In this document: in pieces, positions 33,221-40,957 of the stretch | Position numbering within the stretch: the stretch's first letter is position 1 | Layout: every line of letters starts with the position of its first letter | DNA from: Candidatus Helarchaeota archaeon | Lineage (GTDB): Archaea; Asgardarchaeota; Lokiarchaeia; Helarchaeales; HEL-GB-A | Direction: 5' to 3' | Length of the DNA stretch: 64,000 bases | NCBI GenBank assembly: GCA_013375455.1 | Contig: JABXJT010000009.1 | Coordinates: 28,171-92,170, forward strand | Program-made: the position numbers and the translations under genes | The notes under the pieces: generated by a model | The model's database searches: none | Told to the model about the DNA's origin: nothing | What the model saw: the letters and a program-made list of their open reading frames with translations, nothing else

Positions 33221-33334
33221 TCAAAATTGGTTTCTGAGTACCTGCTGTTTTGCAATCTTTATTACTTCCTCTGGTATTTTTTCATACGAAACGGAAAGAA
33301 CCCATTCCGCCATATTTTCTGCTTTTGTTTTCAT
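33221..33334 (-). pseudogene. Remnant of a second MmgE/PrpD gene (N-terminus only)
   Basis: The minus strand from ATG 33334 reads MKTKAENMAEWVLSVSYEKI, continuing PEEVIKIAKQQVL, then an early TGA at 33221. This aligns almost residue for residue with the first ~33 residues of the intact MmgE/PrpD at 30417-31874 (MGTKAENIAEWVCSMSYDKI...KQQLLG). Nothing homologous follows, so the rest of the gene is lost. It starts 12 nt after the stop of the SCP2-like gene, as if it had been the next cistron. Confidence 0.8.
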
Positions 33335-33346
33335 TCACTAACCTCT

Positions 33347-33730
33347 CTAGAATGTCACTTTCATGCTCTGAAGCATTGCAAGCATACCAGATATAAAAAA
33401 AACCTTGTAACGGTTTGGTCGAAAATTCGGAATTTCGACTAAATTTCTAGTGTATCCACCAAAAAAAGTGTATTTCCCGTCAAACACGTCATGCCAGAAC
33501 TGCTCATCGGATATAACTTTAAATTCAGTAAAGGGATCATGCCCATCCATAAAATTTGATTCCTCTGGACTTAAAATTAAGGTGTATTTTTTATCATCTA
33601 ACTGTAAATTTGCTTTCAAACTCATCCTCACAAAATCTGGAGCTTTTTCTCCTAAGTTATCCAACAATTTTTTTGAAATACCTCCGAATTTTGCAACAAA
33701 ATTCCGAAAACGGGCTTCTATTTTAACCAT
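33347..33730 (-). CDS. SCP2-like lipid-binding domain protein
   Basis: 127 aa. The second half resembles the SCP2 sterol-carrier fold: ILSPEESNF, FKVISDEQFWHDVFDGKYTF and GYTRNLVEIPNFR followed by KVFFISGMLAMLQSMKV, matching the 'sDedF..ll.Gk....f..G......n......l...l' pattern. SCP2 proteins bind acyl-CoA or lipids. A weak alternative frame exists on the other strand but lacks any such pattern. It is divergent from the GTPase gene and lies just upstream of the PrpD remnant. Confidence 0.55.
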   Translation of the reverse strand: MVKIEARFRNFVAKFGGISKKLLDNLGEKAPDFVRMSLKANLQLDDKKYTLILSPEESNFMDGHDPFTEFKVISDEQFWHDVFDGKYTFFGGYTRNLVEIPNFRPNRYKVFFISGMLAMLQSMKVTF

Positions 33731-33838
33731 GCTTCAATGCGCCTCCAAATTAAATTAAAATGTGGAGTTTATAAAATTTTATTTCAACTTCTTTCTGAAA
33801 ATCGTTTGAAGTGGATTATTGTGTTAATTGATTTCGGA

Positions 33839-34450
33839 ATGCGAACAGTTCAAAGTAAGATTGTTTTTTACGGATGTGCCATGTCGGGTAAGACGACAGC
33901 GCTTAAAGGTCTTTATGCTCATCTGAATGGTAGCGCTCCCTTAGTTTCAATTGAAACGAGTCATTCGAAAGACAGTCGAACGCTCTTTTATGATTTTGGC
34001 TCGCTTGAGTTAAAATTTGGCATTTGGAAATTAAAATTGAATTTTTGGACTGCAACTGGACAAGATTTCTACTGCGCAACTCGCTCCACTGTATTACAGG
34101 GATCAGATGGCATATTATTTGTCTGTGATTCTCAAGAACCACTAATGGCTGAAAATATCAAAAGCTGGAATGAGTTAAAATCCTTTTTTGGAAATAGACT
34201 GGAACACATAATCCCTGTAATAGTTTGTTTAAATAAGAGAGATCTCACGGATCTGATTTCAGTCAATTTCCTCAACCAATCTCTCCAACTTCACCCAGGT
34301 ACACACATCTATGAAACCATTGCGACCAAAAACCAGAATATCTATCCTGCCTTCAAGGAATTATTGGAGAATATTTTCCAAATTCACAAAGCTGTAAAAA
34401 CCTCCATTATGAATCAATTAAAAAAATACCCGAAAAGAAAAACTGAATAA
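33839..34450 (+). CDS. MglA/Ras-superfamily small GTPase
   Basis: 203 aa from the ATG at 33839, where GTPase homology begins; the frame is open to 33737 but the extension looks non-coding. Motifs: Walker A GCAMSGKT (12-19), SRTLFYDFGSLEL as in MglA switch I (usually TLFFDFLPLDL), FWTATGQDFYCATRSTVLQG as switch II, FVCDSQEPLMAENIKSWNEL, and NKRD (132-135). The pattern DF...TxxGQ without DxxG is MglA-like rather than Ras/Rab. Such GTPases control polarity and traffic with Roadblock partners; here the nearest Roadblock gene is ~28 kb away. Confidence 0.88.
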   Translation: MRTVQSKIVFYGCAMSGKTTALKGLYAHLNGSAPLVSIETSHSKDSRTLFYDFGSLELKFGIWKLKLNFWTATGQDFYCATRSTVLQGSDGILFVCDSQEPLMAENIKSWNELKSFFGNRLEHIIPVIVCLNKRDLTDLISVNFLNQSLQLHPGTHIYETIATKNQNIYPAFKELLENIFQIHKAVKTSIMNQLKKYPKRKTE

Positions 34451-34675
34451 AAAACCGCAGGATTCTTAGAAATTTTAGTAATTATCAAGCCCAATATTTA
34501 ATTTCACGCATAGAAATACCCCCTTTTTTTGAATTAATTCCCCTTTAAATTAATTAAAATCTTGTTACTAAATCAATGGTTTTTTAAAGGAGTAGTTGTT
34601 TATCTTTTATTAATTAAGATTCTAAAGCAACATCCTCTCCTTTGGGGAGGAATATGAAATGAAGGAGTAATCTAA

Positions 34676-35875
34676 ATGGGTGAAACGGTTCAGAAAAAAA
34701 TTAAAATGAAAATGCTTAAAGCAGCAGTTAAAGGCATGGACGCCAAGGATTATGTTGAAAGTTTAGATATAGATATCAAGAAAGTTTCTAAGGACTCATT
34801 ATTTTTGGGAGAAGTTTTTGTTGATGACCGTATTTATGGCTTGTTAGGACTGGAAAAAGAGTTTTGGTCGGACGAATCAACGCCATCGGACCTTGAATAC
34901 CTTGATCGAATCGCATTAATTTTATATGACGCGAAGGGGAAATCTGTTGGAGTCATTGAAGAGCGTTTGGTAAAAGAACTCACGCAATCTATAGTGAGCG
35001 GCACGTTACCGGTTTTCACGGCAATCTTAAAAGGATCTCCGTATGTTATCGACATCGAAAAAGAGTCAAATAAACTAGTTTTCCCGTTATTAGTTAATAA
35101 ATCTAAGGGGTTTTTTGATATTTTTCAGATTTCTAAAAAAGCTTTAGCAATGGGTGCCGATTTTACAGTTGAAAGAAAAAGTGGGGACGAGAAAGTAGCC
35201 TTCATTGATTCAAAACGCGGTGGGAAAATCGAAATCGAGATTTATGATGATGAATTGGCTGATACGAAAGATTTCGTGAATGTATTAACTCTCTTTGCAG
35301 GAACTATCCAGTTTCATGAAGATATCGCAAATAAAATTAAAAGCACTGTAGAGGCTCTTTCTCAAGGCGCGTTAGTCTTAAAACCATCAAGGAAAGCCTT
35401 GGAATTGATGCAAGATCCTCGCAAAGCCAAACGCCCCAAGAAAGAAACTGAAGAGGAAAGAAAAGAAACACGAAAAAGACGTAAAAAACGAAAAATCCGC
35501 GGAGTCGATGAAGAAGAGGAAGAAGAAAAACCTAAAAAACTAAAAAAAGGGGTTAAAAAGAGATCACTGAAATCCCGCAAGACTCAAAAAGGGTACAAAG
35601 CACTTTATTTGGCGGATCCCGTTAAGAAAGCCACCGGTGTCGGAAAAAAAACCGCGGATTTATTAATTAAACTAGGGATCGTAACGGTTGAAGATTTTAT
35701 CGGTGCTGATCCCAAGGAATTAGCCGGGGTTCTTGAAGAAAAATCAATCACTCCCACCAAGATTAATAAGTGGCAAGTTGACTCTCAAAAAAGAGTGAGA
35801 GCGACACTGGAAGACGACGAAACAGGTCTCGATGCAGAAGTTTCTGACTATGAATTACTCGATTATGATATGTGA
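34676..35875 (+). CDS. Unknown N-terminal domain joined to a helix-hairpin-helix domain
   Basis: 399 aa. Residues ~1-250 are an alpha/beta region I do not recognise (starting VQKKIKMKMLKAAVKGMDAK; includes KAKGFFDIFQ-like and GGKIEIEIYDDELADTKDFV stretches). Residues ~255-310 form a very basic and acidic linker (RKKRKIRG, EEEEEEKPKKLKKGVKKR). The last ~90 residues contain KKATGVGKKTADLLIKLGIV, then VEDFIGADPKELAGVLE, a helix-hairpin-helix pattern of the kind that binds DNA non-specifically. The tail is acidic. A chromatin- or repair-associated role is conceivable but not shown. Confidence 0.6.
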   Translation: MGETVQKKIKMKMLKAAVKGMDAKDYVESLDIDIKKVSKDSLFLGEVFVDDRIYGLLGLEKEFWSDESTPSDLEYLDRIALILYDAKGKSVGVIEERLVKELTQSIVSGTLPVFTAILKGSPYVIDIEKESNKLVFPLLVNKSKGFFDIFQISKKALAMGADFTVERKSGDEKVAFIDSKRGGKIEIEIYDDELADTKDFVNVLTLFAGTIQFHEDIANKIKSTVEALSQGALVLKPSRKALELMQDPRKAKRPKKETEEERKETRKRRKKRKIRGVDEEEEEEKPKKLKKGVKKRSLKSRKTQKGYKALYLADPVKKATGVGKKTADLLIKLGIVTVEDFIGADPKELAGVLEEKSITPTKINKWQVDSQKRVRATLEDDETGLDAEVSDYELLDYDM

Positions 35876-35952
35876 ATTTCCTCTTTTTTTTATTAATTCA
35901 AAGGTTTAACAAATTTTAACACCTAATTAATCTCTTTTCAAGGCGCGAAAGT

Positions 35953-37344
35953 ATGTCTAAACCCAAACTATTAAAAAAATTTGCAACCATATGCGGAGAA
36001 CAGAATGTTTCCGATAATGAACTCGATTTAATTGCATATGATAGTGATTTAGCTTCCCTCCCACCATTATTAAAAAAGATTTACCAATTAAAGCCTCCAG
36101 ACTATATAATCCGTCCTTTAACAACTGAACAAGTAGCGAAAATCATTAAACTTGCAGTGCAACATAAAATTCCGTTCACTTCCCGCGCTGGGGCCTCTTC
36201 CGGAACTGGGGCAGTAATCCCTGTTGATGGTGGAATTGTTCTAGATCTGACTCAAATGCAAGAAATTCTAGAACTTAATGCTAGTTCCCATCAAGTTACC
36301 GTCCAACCCGGAATTACTTGGGCTAAATTAAATAGAGATTTAAATAAAGTTGGTTTTATGGTGGGAATTCACCCTTCTAGTTCTCCTTCCGCAACTGTAG
36401 GAGGATTTGTATCAACGGGTGGCTACGCAGGTATTGGTGCTCCAAAATATGGTTCCGTTGGAAAACAAATTCAAAAACTAAAGGTTATACTCCCCTCAGG
36501 AGAAATTTCAGACATTTATCCTCCACTTAGCTCACTATTTGTTGGAGCTGAAGGAACATTAGGAGCCATTACCGAAATTACACTGGAAATTTATCACCAA
36601 TCACGAAAGATACTTCCTTTAGCTTTTGGATTCGCTGATATCGATTCTGCAATCTCTCCCCTCGAAAAGCTCCTAAAGAGTGGGTTGAAGCCATATCACG
36701 TAATGCTTTTTGATCGTTACTTTTTTGATATATCTAAATCTCTTGGCCTTGAGGGTCCAAAAAATGAGTTCGTGCTCTTCATAACCCTAGAAGGATCAGA
36801 GCTAAACGTTCAAAATGACACCGAAAAAATTCAAACAATCTTTTCAGAGAAAAATGAAATTGCTAAAGAGATTGCTCACGAAGAATGGGACCGTCGCTTT
36901 AAAACCGAACTTTTTATTAAAAGAGCAGGGCCCAGCCTCATTCTACTAGAAATCGGAGTTCCATTGGGGAACGTCAAACAAGTTTATGAAAATTTACAGG
37001 AGATTGGCGCCATTGAAAAGGTGGAAATAGGTTTTTGTGGAATTTTAGGACACGCTGGAACGATGCTTTGCATGCCTTTTATCTTAACTGATGAGCGAAA
37101 GGGGATGGAATACCTCAAAGTCCTATCCTTCAGTCGTAAATTAATTAGTAGGGCAATTAAACTGGAAGGAGTTCCCTATGGGATTGGACTTTGGAACGGA
37201 GGTTACCTCCCTTACATCCATGACAAAGAAAAATTGAAAATTTTTTCGGATATTAAATCTCGAATTGATGAAAATAATCTTTCTAATCCCGGTAAAATTG
37301 TAGAAGATCGCACGCCCGAACAAATGCGACCCCCTAAACCTTAA
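35953..37344 (+). CDS. FAD-linked oxidase (GlcD-like), first gene of a five-gene cluster
   Basis: 463 aa. FAD-binding PCMH domain: IPFTSRAGASSGTGAVIPVD, GIVLDLTQMQEI, VTVQPGITWAKL, TVGGFVSTGGYAGIGAPKYG and FVGAEGTLGAITEITLEIY. The C-terminal domain ends NNLSNPGKIVEDRTPEQM. In place of the HxGDGNxH metal site it has FCGILGHAGTMLCMPF, and there is no GEHGIG, so it departs from classical D-lactate or glycolate GlcD. It is followed 12 nt later by a second FAD-oxidase gene and may function with it. Confidence 0.88.
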   Translation: MSKPKLLKKFATICGEQNVSDNELDLIAYDSDLASLPPLLKKIYQLKPPDYIIRPLTTEQVAKIIKLAVQHKIPFTSRAGASSGTGAVIPVDGGIVLDLTQMQEILELNASSHQVTVQPGITWAKLNRDLNKVGFMVGIHPSSSPSATVGGFVSTGGYAGIGAPKYGSVGKQIQKLKVILPSGEISDIYPPLSSLFVGAEGTLGAITEITLEIYHQSRKILPLAFGFADIDSAISPLEKLLKSGLKPYHVMLFDRYFFDISKSLGLEGPKNEFVLFITLEGSELNVQNDTEKIQTIFSEKNEIAKEIAHEEWDRRFKTELFIKRAGPSLILLEIGVPLGNVKQVYENLQEIGAIEKVEIGFCGILGHAGTMLCMPFILTDERKGMEYLKVLSFSRKLISRAIKLEGVPYGIGLWNGGYLPYIHDKEKLKIFSDIKSRIDENNLSNPGKIVEDRTPEQMRPPKP

Positions 37345-37356
37345 GGAGATTATAAG

Positions 37357-38634
37357 ATGCCCCTTGATGAGAAGCAGCTATCGGATGATCTTATCGATCT
37401 TGTGGGAATGGAGAATGTCATTCTTGATGATAAAAAATTGCACGAGTACGGGTTAGATCTGTTTGGGAACAAACATACTCCTTTAATGGTAGTTAAACCC
37501 TCAGCTTCTGTTCATTTTAAACGCCTTAATTTCATTTTGCGAAGATATAAAGTTGACTCGATCACCCCCAGGGGAAAGGGTCTAGATGTAAATTTAGGGG
37601 CTTTTTCAGAAGATTTAGTCATTGATTTAACACTTTTAAACAAAAAAATTAAAATAAATGAACAAAAATCCTTGGTCACTGCACAAGCGGGAATGACATA
37701 TAAGAATCTACAAAATTTTCTGGAAGAAAAAGGATTTCGCCTACCTATGGAACCGATTCTCAATGGTACTCTCGGGGGATTCATTGCATCCGGAGGATAT
37801 GGTTATGGAAGCTATCGTTATGGAACCATAATTAACAGTTTACGTAGTACCAATTTACTGCTTTCTAACGGTCAAACGATCCAAACTGGAACGTTAACGG
37901 TACCTGCCTACTGCTCTGGTTATAACCTAAATAGCTTAGTTTGCGGTTCAGAAGGCTATTTTGGAATCATAACTGAGGCTACTTTTGAGATAATTCCGAC
38001 ACCTGAAAATAGCCTCAATATCCTTTTATCAATTAAAAATGACGGCAAATTATTCCAAAGATTAATCGAACTAACAAAACTTTCCACCATCTACAACATT
38101 TCACTTTACAAAGCAATTTTAAATAATCATTCAGATTCTATTGAGCTTTTAATACGACTTGAAGGATCTCAAAAGGTTATGGAAAAGGAGAATTCATTAA
38201 TTGAAAATATTGAAGGAGTAAATCTCTCTCATACCAGTGAAGCCAATAAATTATGGGAATCTCGCATCATTGATCAATCTCAAATTCCTGCCGCTAGTTT
38301 AATCCTTGAAGCCCTAATTCCAATTAACCAAATTTCTAATTATTTCAGATTTTTAGACGGAATTGATTCTCCCCATAGTTTTGGGATTTTTATAAATGCA
38401 GGTACTATTCTTCTTTATGCTTTTCTTTCGAAAAATCTATCTGATTCCCGGAAAAGCGAAATCGTGATTGAATTTTTAAAAAAAACTGATGAGATTCAAG
38501 CACGCCCTCCAACCTTAGGAAATAATATCAAAAAATTTGTCGAAAAATCTTATTCAAACTTAAAATTATTGAAGCAAATAAAACCCATTTTCGATGAAAC
38601 CAATCGATTAAAGTCCAGGAAGTTAAAATTTTGA
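37357..38634 (+). CDS. Divergent FAD-linked oxidase-like protein (GlcE-like)
   Basis: 425 aa. The PCMH core is recognisable (LVTAQAGMTYKNLQNFLEEK, TLGGFIASGGYGYGSYRYGT, CGSEGYFGIITEATFEI), but the FAD phosphate loop is degenerate (SITPRGKGLDVNLGAF instead of PRGGGT), and the usual C-terminal NPG element is missing. This resembles GlcE, the accessory FAD-binding subunit paired with GlcD. SD aaggagat precedes its ATG. Its stop overlaps the TTG start of the polyprenyl synthase (TTGA), so the two are translationally coupled. Confidence 0.82.
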   Translation: MPLDEKQLSDDLIDLVGMENVILDDKKLHEYGLDLFGNKHTPLMVVKPSASVHFKRLNFILRRYKVDSITPRGKGLDVNLGAFSEDLVIDLTLLNKKIKINEQKSLVTAQAGMTYKNLQNFLEEKGFRLPMEPILNGTLGGFIASGGYGYGSYRYGTIINSLRSTNLLLSNGQTIQTGTLTVPAYCSGYNLNSLVCGSEGYFGIITEATFEIIPTPENSLNILLSIKNDGKLFQRLIELTKLSTIYNISLYKAILNNHSDSIELLIRLEGSQKVMEKENSLIENIEGVNLSHTSEANKLWESRIIDQSQIPAASLILEALIPINQISNYFRFLDGIDSPHSFGIFINAGTILLYAFLSKNLSDSRKSEIVIEFLKKTDEIQARPPTLGNNIKKFVEKSYSNLKLLKQIKPIFDETNRLKSRKLKF

Positions 38635-39734
38635 ATCTACAGGAAAGGCTTGCTCCAAAAATCGAAATTATTAATCAAGAAATTCAGCAGCTTGTCGGAT
38701 CGTGGGACTTGGTTGACCCACTAATTAAAGCAATTCACCATATTTTAAAATCAGGAGGGAAGAGAATGCGCCCCATGCTGACATTACTATCTTGCGAAGC
38801 CGTAGGTGGAGATGTTAATTCAGTAATGAAACCAGCAATTTCAATAGAATTGATACATAATGCCTCTCTCCTCTGGGATGATGTTTTGGATGAGGATGAC
38901 TTGAGACGAGGGCGAATAACAGTTCATAAAAAATGGAATAAAAACACCGCCATCCTCGCTGGAGGAACATTGGCATCCAAAGCCTTAGAACTCATTTCAA
39001 ATAAACCAGATATCCTCGATTTATACTTAAAATCCATAGGGAAAATGATTGAGGGGCAAGTTCTCGATGTTTCTAGTAGTCTGAATGCTACAACTCAGTT
39101 ATTCAAGTCAAAAAGTGAGAAGGAGATATTCGAAATTTTACGAAAACGATTTCGGGAGCGAGCTATTGAAGGCATGGAATGGGAAGAAAGTAAGGATCTT
39201 CTTTTATTAGCCGATTTTACCGATTTCGAGGAGGAACGAGATTATTTTGAGATGATCTCTTATAAAACATCTGCCTTGATAAAATTAGCCACCCGCATTG
39301 GTGCAATTCTTGGTGGGGGGACTCAAGGAGAAATCGAGGCTTTGACTAATTATGGATTTTATTTAGGGCTTGCCTTTCAAGTGAGAGATGATCTAATCGG
39401 CCTTATTTCCGATGAAAAAACTTTAGGGAAGCCCATTGGCTCTGATCTCCGTCAAGGCAAATTCAAATTAAATTTATATACAATTTTTGCATTAAGAAAT
39501 TTAGATGATGAGAATCTAAGAGAATTCTTGAAATTAATGCAGAAAATCGAGCAAGGTGATGCTTTCCAAAAAATACGGAAAATCATAGACGATTGTGGTG
39601 CCATAAACTACACTAGGGATAAAATTCAACTGATAGTCCAAAAAGCGCGCGATCATCTTTCTTTACTAAACGATTCTGATTCTAAAGCTGTTTTAAATGA
39701 TTTAATAACATTTACAATTGAGCGTAAATTTTGA
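38631..39734 (+). CDS. Polyprenyl synthetase-like protein with altered second Asp motif and an insertion
   Basis: 367 aa with a TTG start overlapping the previous stop. Trans-isoprenyl diphosphate synthase features: GGKRMRPMLTLLSCEAVG, LIHNASLLWDDVLDEDDLRR (first Asp-rich motif DDVLD, 83-87) and SYKTSALIKLATRIGAILGG. The second motif is QVRDDLIGLISDEKTLGKPI: DDLIG instead of DDxxD, so the last Asp (253-257 region) is lost. About 45 extra residues lie between GQVLD and YFEMISYKT. It may still make a prenyl diphosphate with changed specificity, or act as a non-catalytic subunit. It sits inside an FAD/Fe-S oxidoreductase operon. Confidence 0.85.
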   Translation: MNLQERLAPKIEIINQEIQQLVGSWDLVDPLIKAIHHILKSGGKRMRPMLTLLSCEAVGGDVNSVMKPAISIELIHNASLLWDDVLDEDDLRRGRITVHKKWNKNTAILAGGTLASKALELISNKPDILDLYLKSIGKMIEGQVLDVSSSLNATTQLFKSKSEKEIFEILRKRFRERAIEGMEWEESKDLLLLADFTDFEEERDYFEMISYKTSALIKLATRIGAILGGGTQGEIEALTNYGFYLGLAFQVRDDLIGLISDEKTLGKPIGSDLRQGKFKLNLYTIFALRNLDDENLREFLKLMQKIEQGDAFQKIRKIIDDCGAINYTRDKIQLIVQKARDHLSLLNDSDSKAVLNDLITFTIERKF

Positions 39735-39747
39735 TAGGTGAGATATC

Positions 39748-40896
39748 TTGGCAATTAAATTAAAGAATTATGAAAAGGAACTTTATATTTGTGCTAAGTG
39801 CGGCTATTGTCGTGATGAATGCACCATTTGGAAGGTAATCGGATTTGAAACCGTCTCACCTCGGGGGAAAATTCTCCTCTTAAAACATTTTTTAGAACAA
39901 AAAAAGGAAATTCCATCAGAATTAATTAATAATTGGTATCTTTGTTGCACTTGTGGGAAATGTGCTGATATTTGCCCTCTAGAAATAGACTTTCCTGAGC
40001 TAATTCGAACATATAGGATTGAATTTGCAAAAAATATGAAAAATATTCCTGAACCTTTTTTAAAAGTAACTGAAAATATTCTTTCCACGGGGAATCCTCT
40101 AGGCCGCGATAGGGAAGATCGGAGTGATTGGCGTCCAGATGATCTCGTTCTGAATGAGAATTCGGAAAATCTATTTTATGTGGGATGTATGGCCTCTTAC
40201 TGGACGATGGACTCTGCAGAATTAATATGCCGTATTTTAAATAAAATTCAATTTGATTTCAACATATTAGATGAGGAACCCTGTTGTGGGTTTATTGAAA
40301 CTTGGTCGGGTGAGATTGATAAGGCACGTGAATTAGCTGAAAATTTTGCTCGCATTATTCAGGATAAAGGTGTAAAGACTATTTTTACAGCTTGCCCTGG
40401 CTGTTATTCAACGCTTAAACACGTTTATCCAAAAATGAATGTTAATTTAAATGTCGAAGTATTACACATTTCTGAATTATTTGCTCGATTATTAGATGAA
40501 GGGAAATTGAATTTTACAATCTCCATAGATGCAACAATAACCTACCATGATCCTTGTCACCTTGGTCGATTTTATGGGATATTTGATGCCCCCCGCCGAA
40601 TCATCCGCGCTTTACCTGGCATAAAATTTGTAGAAATGGATTACAACCTTAAAGATGCCAACTGTTGTGGCGGGCCTATGCGAACTGCTTACCTCGACCT
40701 CGCTGAAAAAATAGGCAAATTACGCGCACAAGAAGCAGCCGATACAAAAGCTGATCATGTGACCACTATCTGCCCCCAATGCTTGATTAGCTTACGACAA
40801 AGTGCGGCTTTACTCAATTGCGATTATAATGTGATAGATTTGATCGTTCTCATCGCTAAAGCATTAGGCATTAAAGAAGCGGATGATTATTTATAA
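39748..40896 (+). CDS. GlcF/HdrB-like Fe-S oxidoreductase subunit
   Basis: 382 aa with a TTG start behind aggtgaga. Two ferredoxin motifs (CAKCGYCRDECTIW and CCTCGKCADICP) lead into two CCG domains (EEPCCGF, ACPGCYSTL; YHDPCHLGRF, ANCCGGP, CPQCLISL). Equivalent subunits accept electrons from GlcD/E-type flavoproteins and deliver them to a carrier. Position after GlcD-like, GlcE-like and prenyl synthase genes, with 13 bp between, supports one complex. An acyl-CoA dehydrogenase follows and may share the electron route. Confidence 0.9.
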   Translation: MAIKLKNYEKELYICAKCGYCRDECTIWKVIGFETVSPRGKILLLKHFLEQKKEIPSELINNWYLCCTCGKCADICPLEIDFPELIRTYRIEFAKNMKNIPEPFLKVTENILSTGNPLGRDREDRSDWRPDDLVLNENSENLFYVGCMASYWTMDSAELICRILNKIQFDFNILDEEPCCGFIETWSGEIDKARELAENFARIIQDKGVKTIFTACPGCYSTLKHVYPKMNVNLNVEVLHISELFARLLDEGKLNFTISIDATITYHDPCHLGRFYGIFDAPRRIIRALPGIKFVEMDYNLKDANCCGGPMRTAYLDLAEKIGKLRAQEAADTKADHVTTICPQCLISLRQSAALLNCDYNVIDLIVLIAKALGIKEADDYL

Positions 40897-40957
40897 CCTA
40901 ATTTCAAATAGAACAATTTAATAATCAAGCAACAAATATTCAGAACGAGGTTTAAAA

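Noticed and set aside
33450..33758. 102-codon plus-strand frame opposite the SCP2-like gene
   Set aside because: Composition is not protein-like, whereas the minus-strand frame shows an SCP2-like pattern and fits the neighbouring PrpD remnant.
33737..33838. N-terminal extension of the GTPase
   Set aside because: Hydrophobic, not conserved, and would leave no room for the divergent promoter; the fold starts at ATG 33839.
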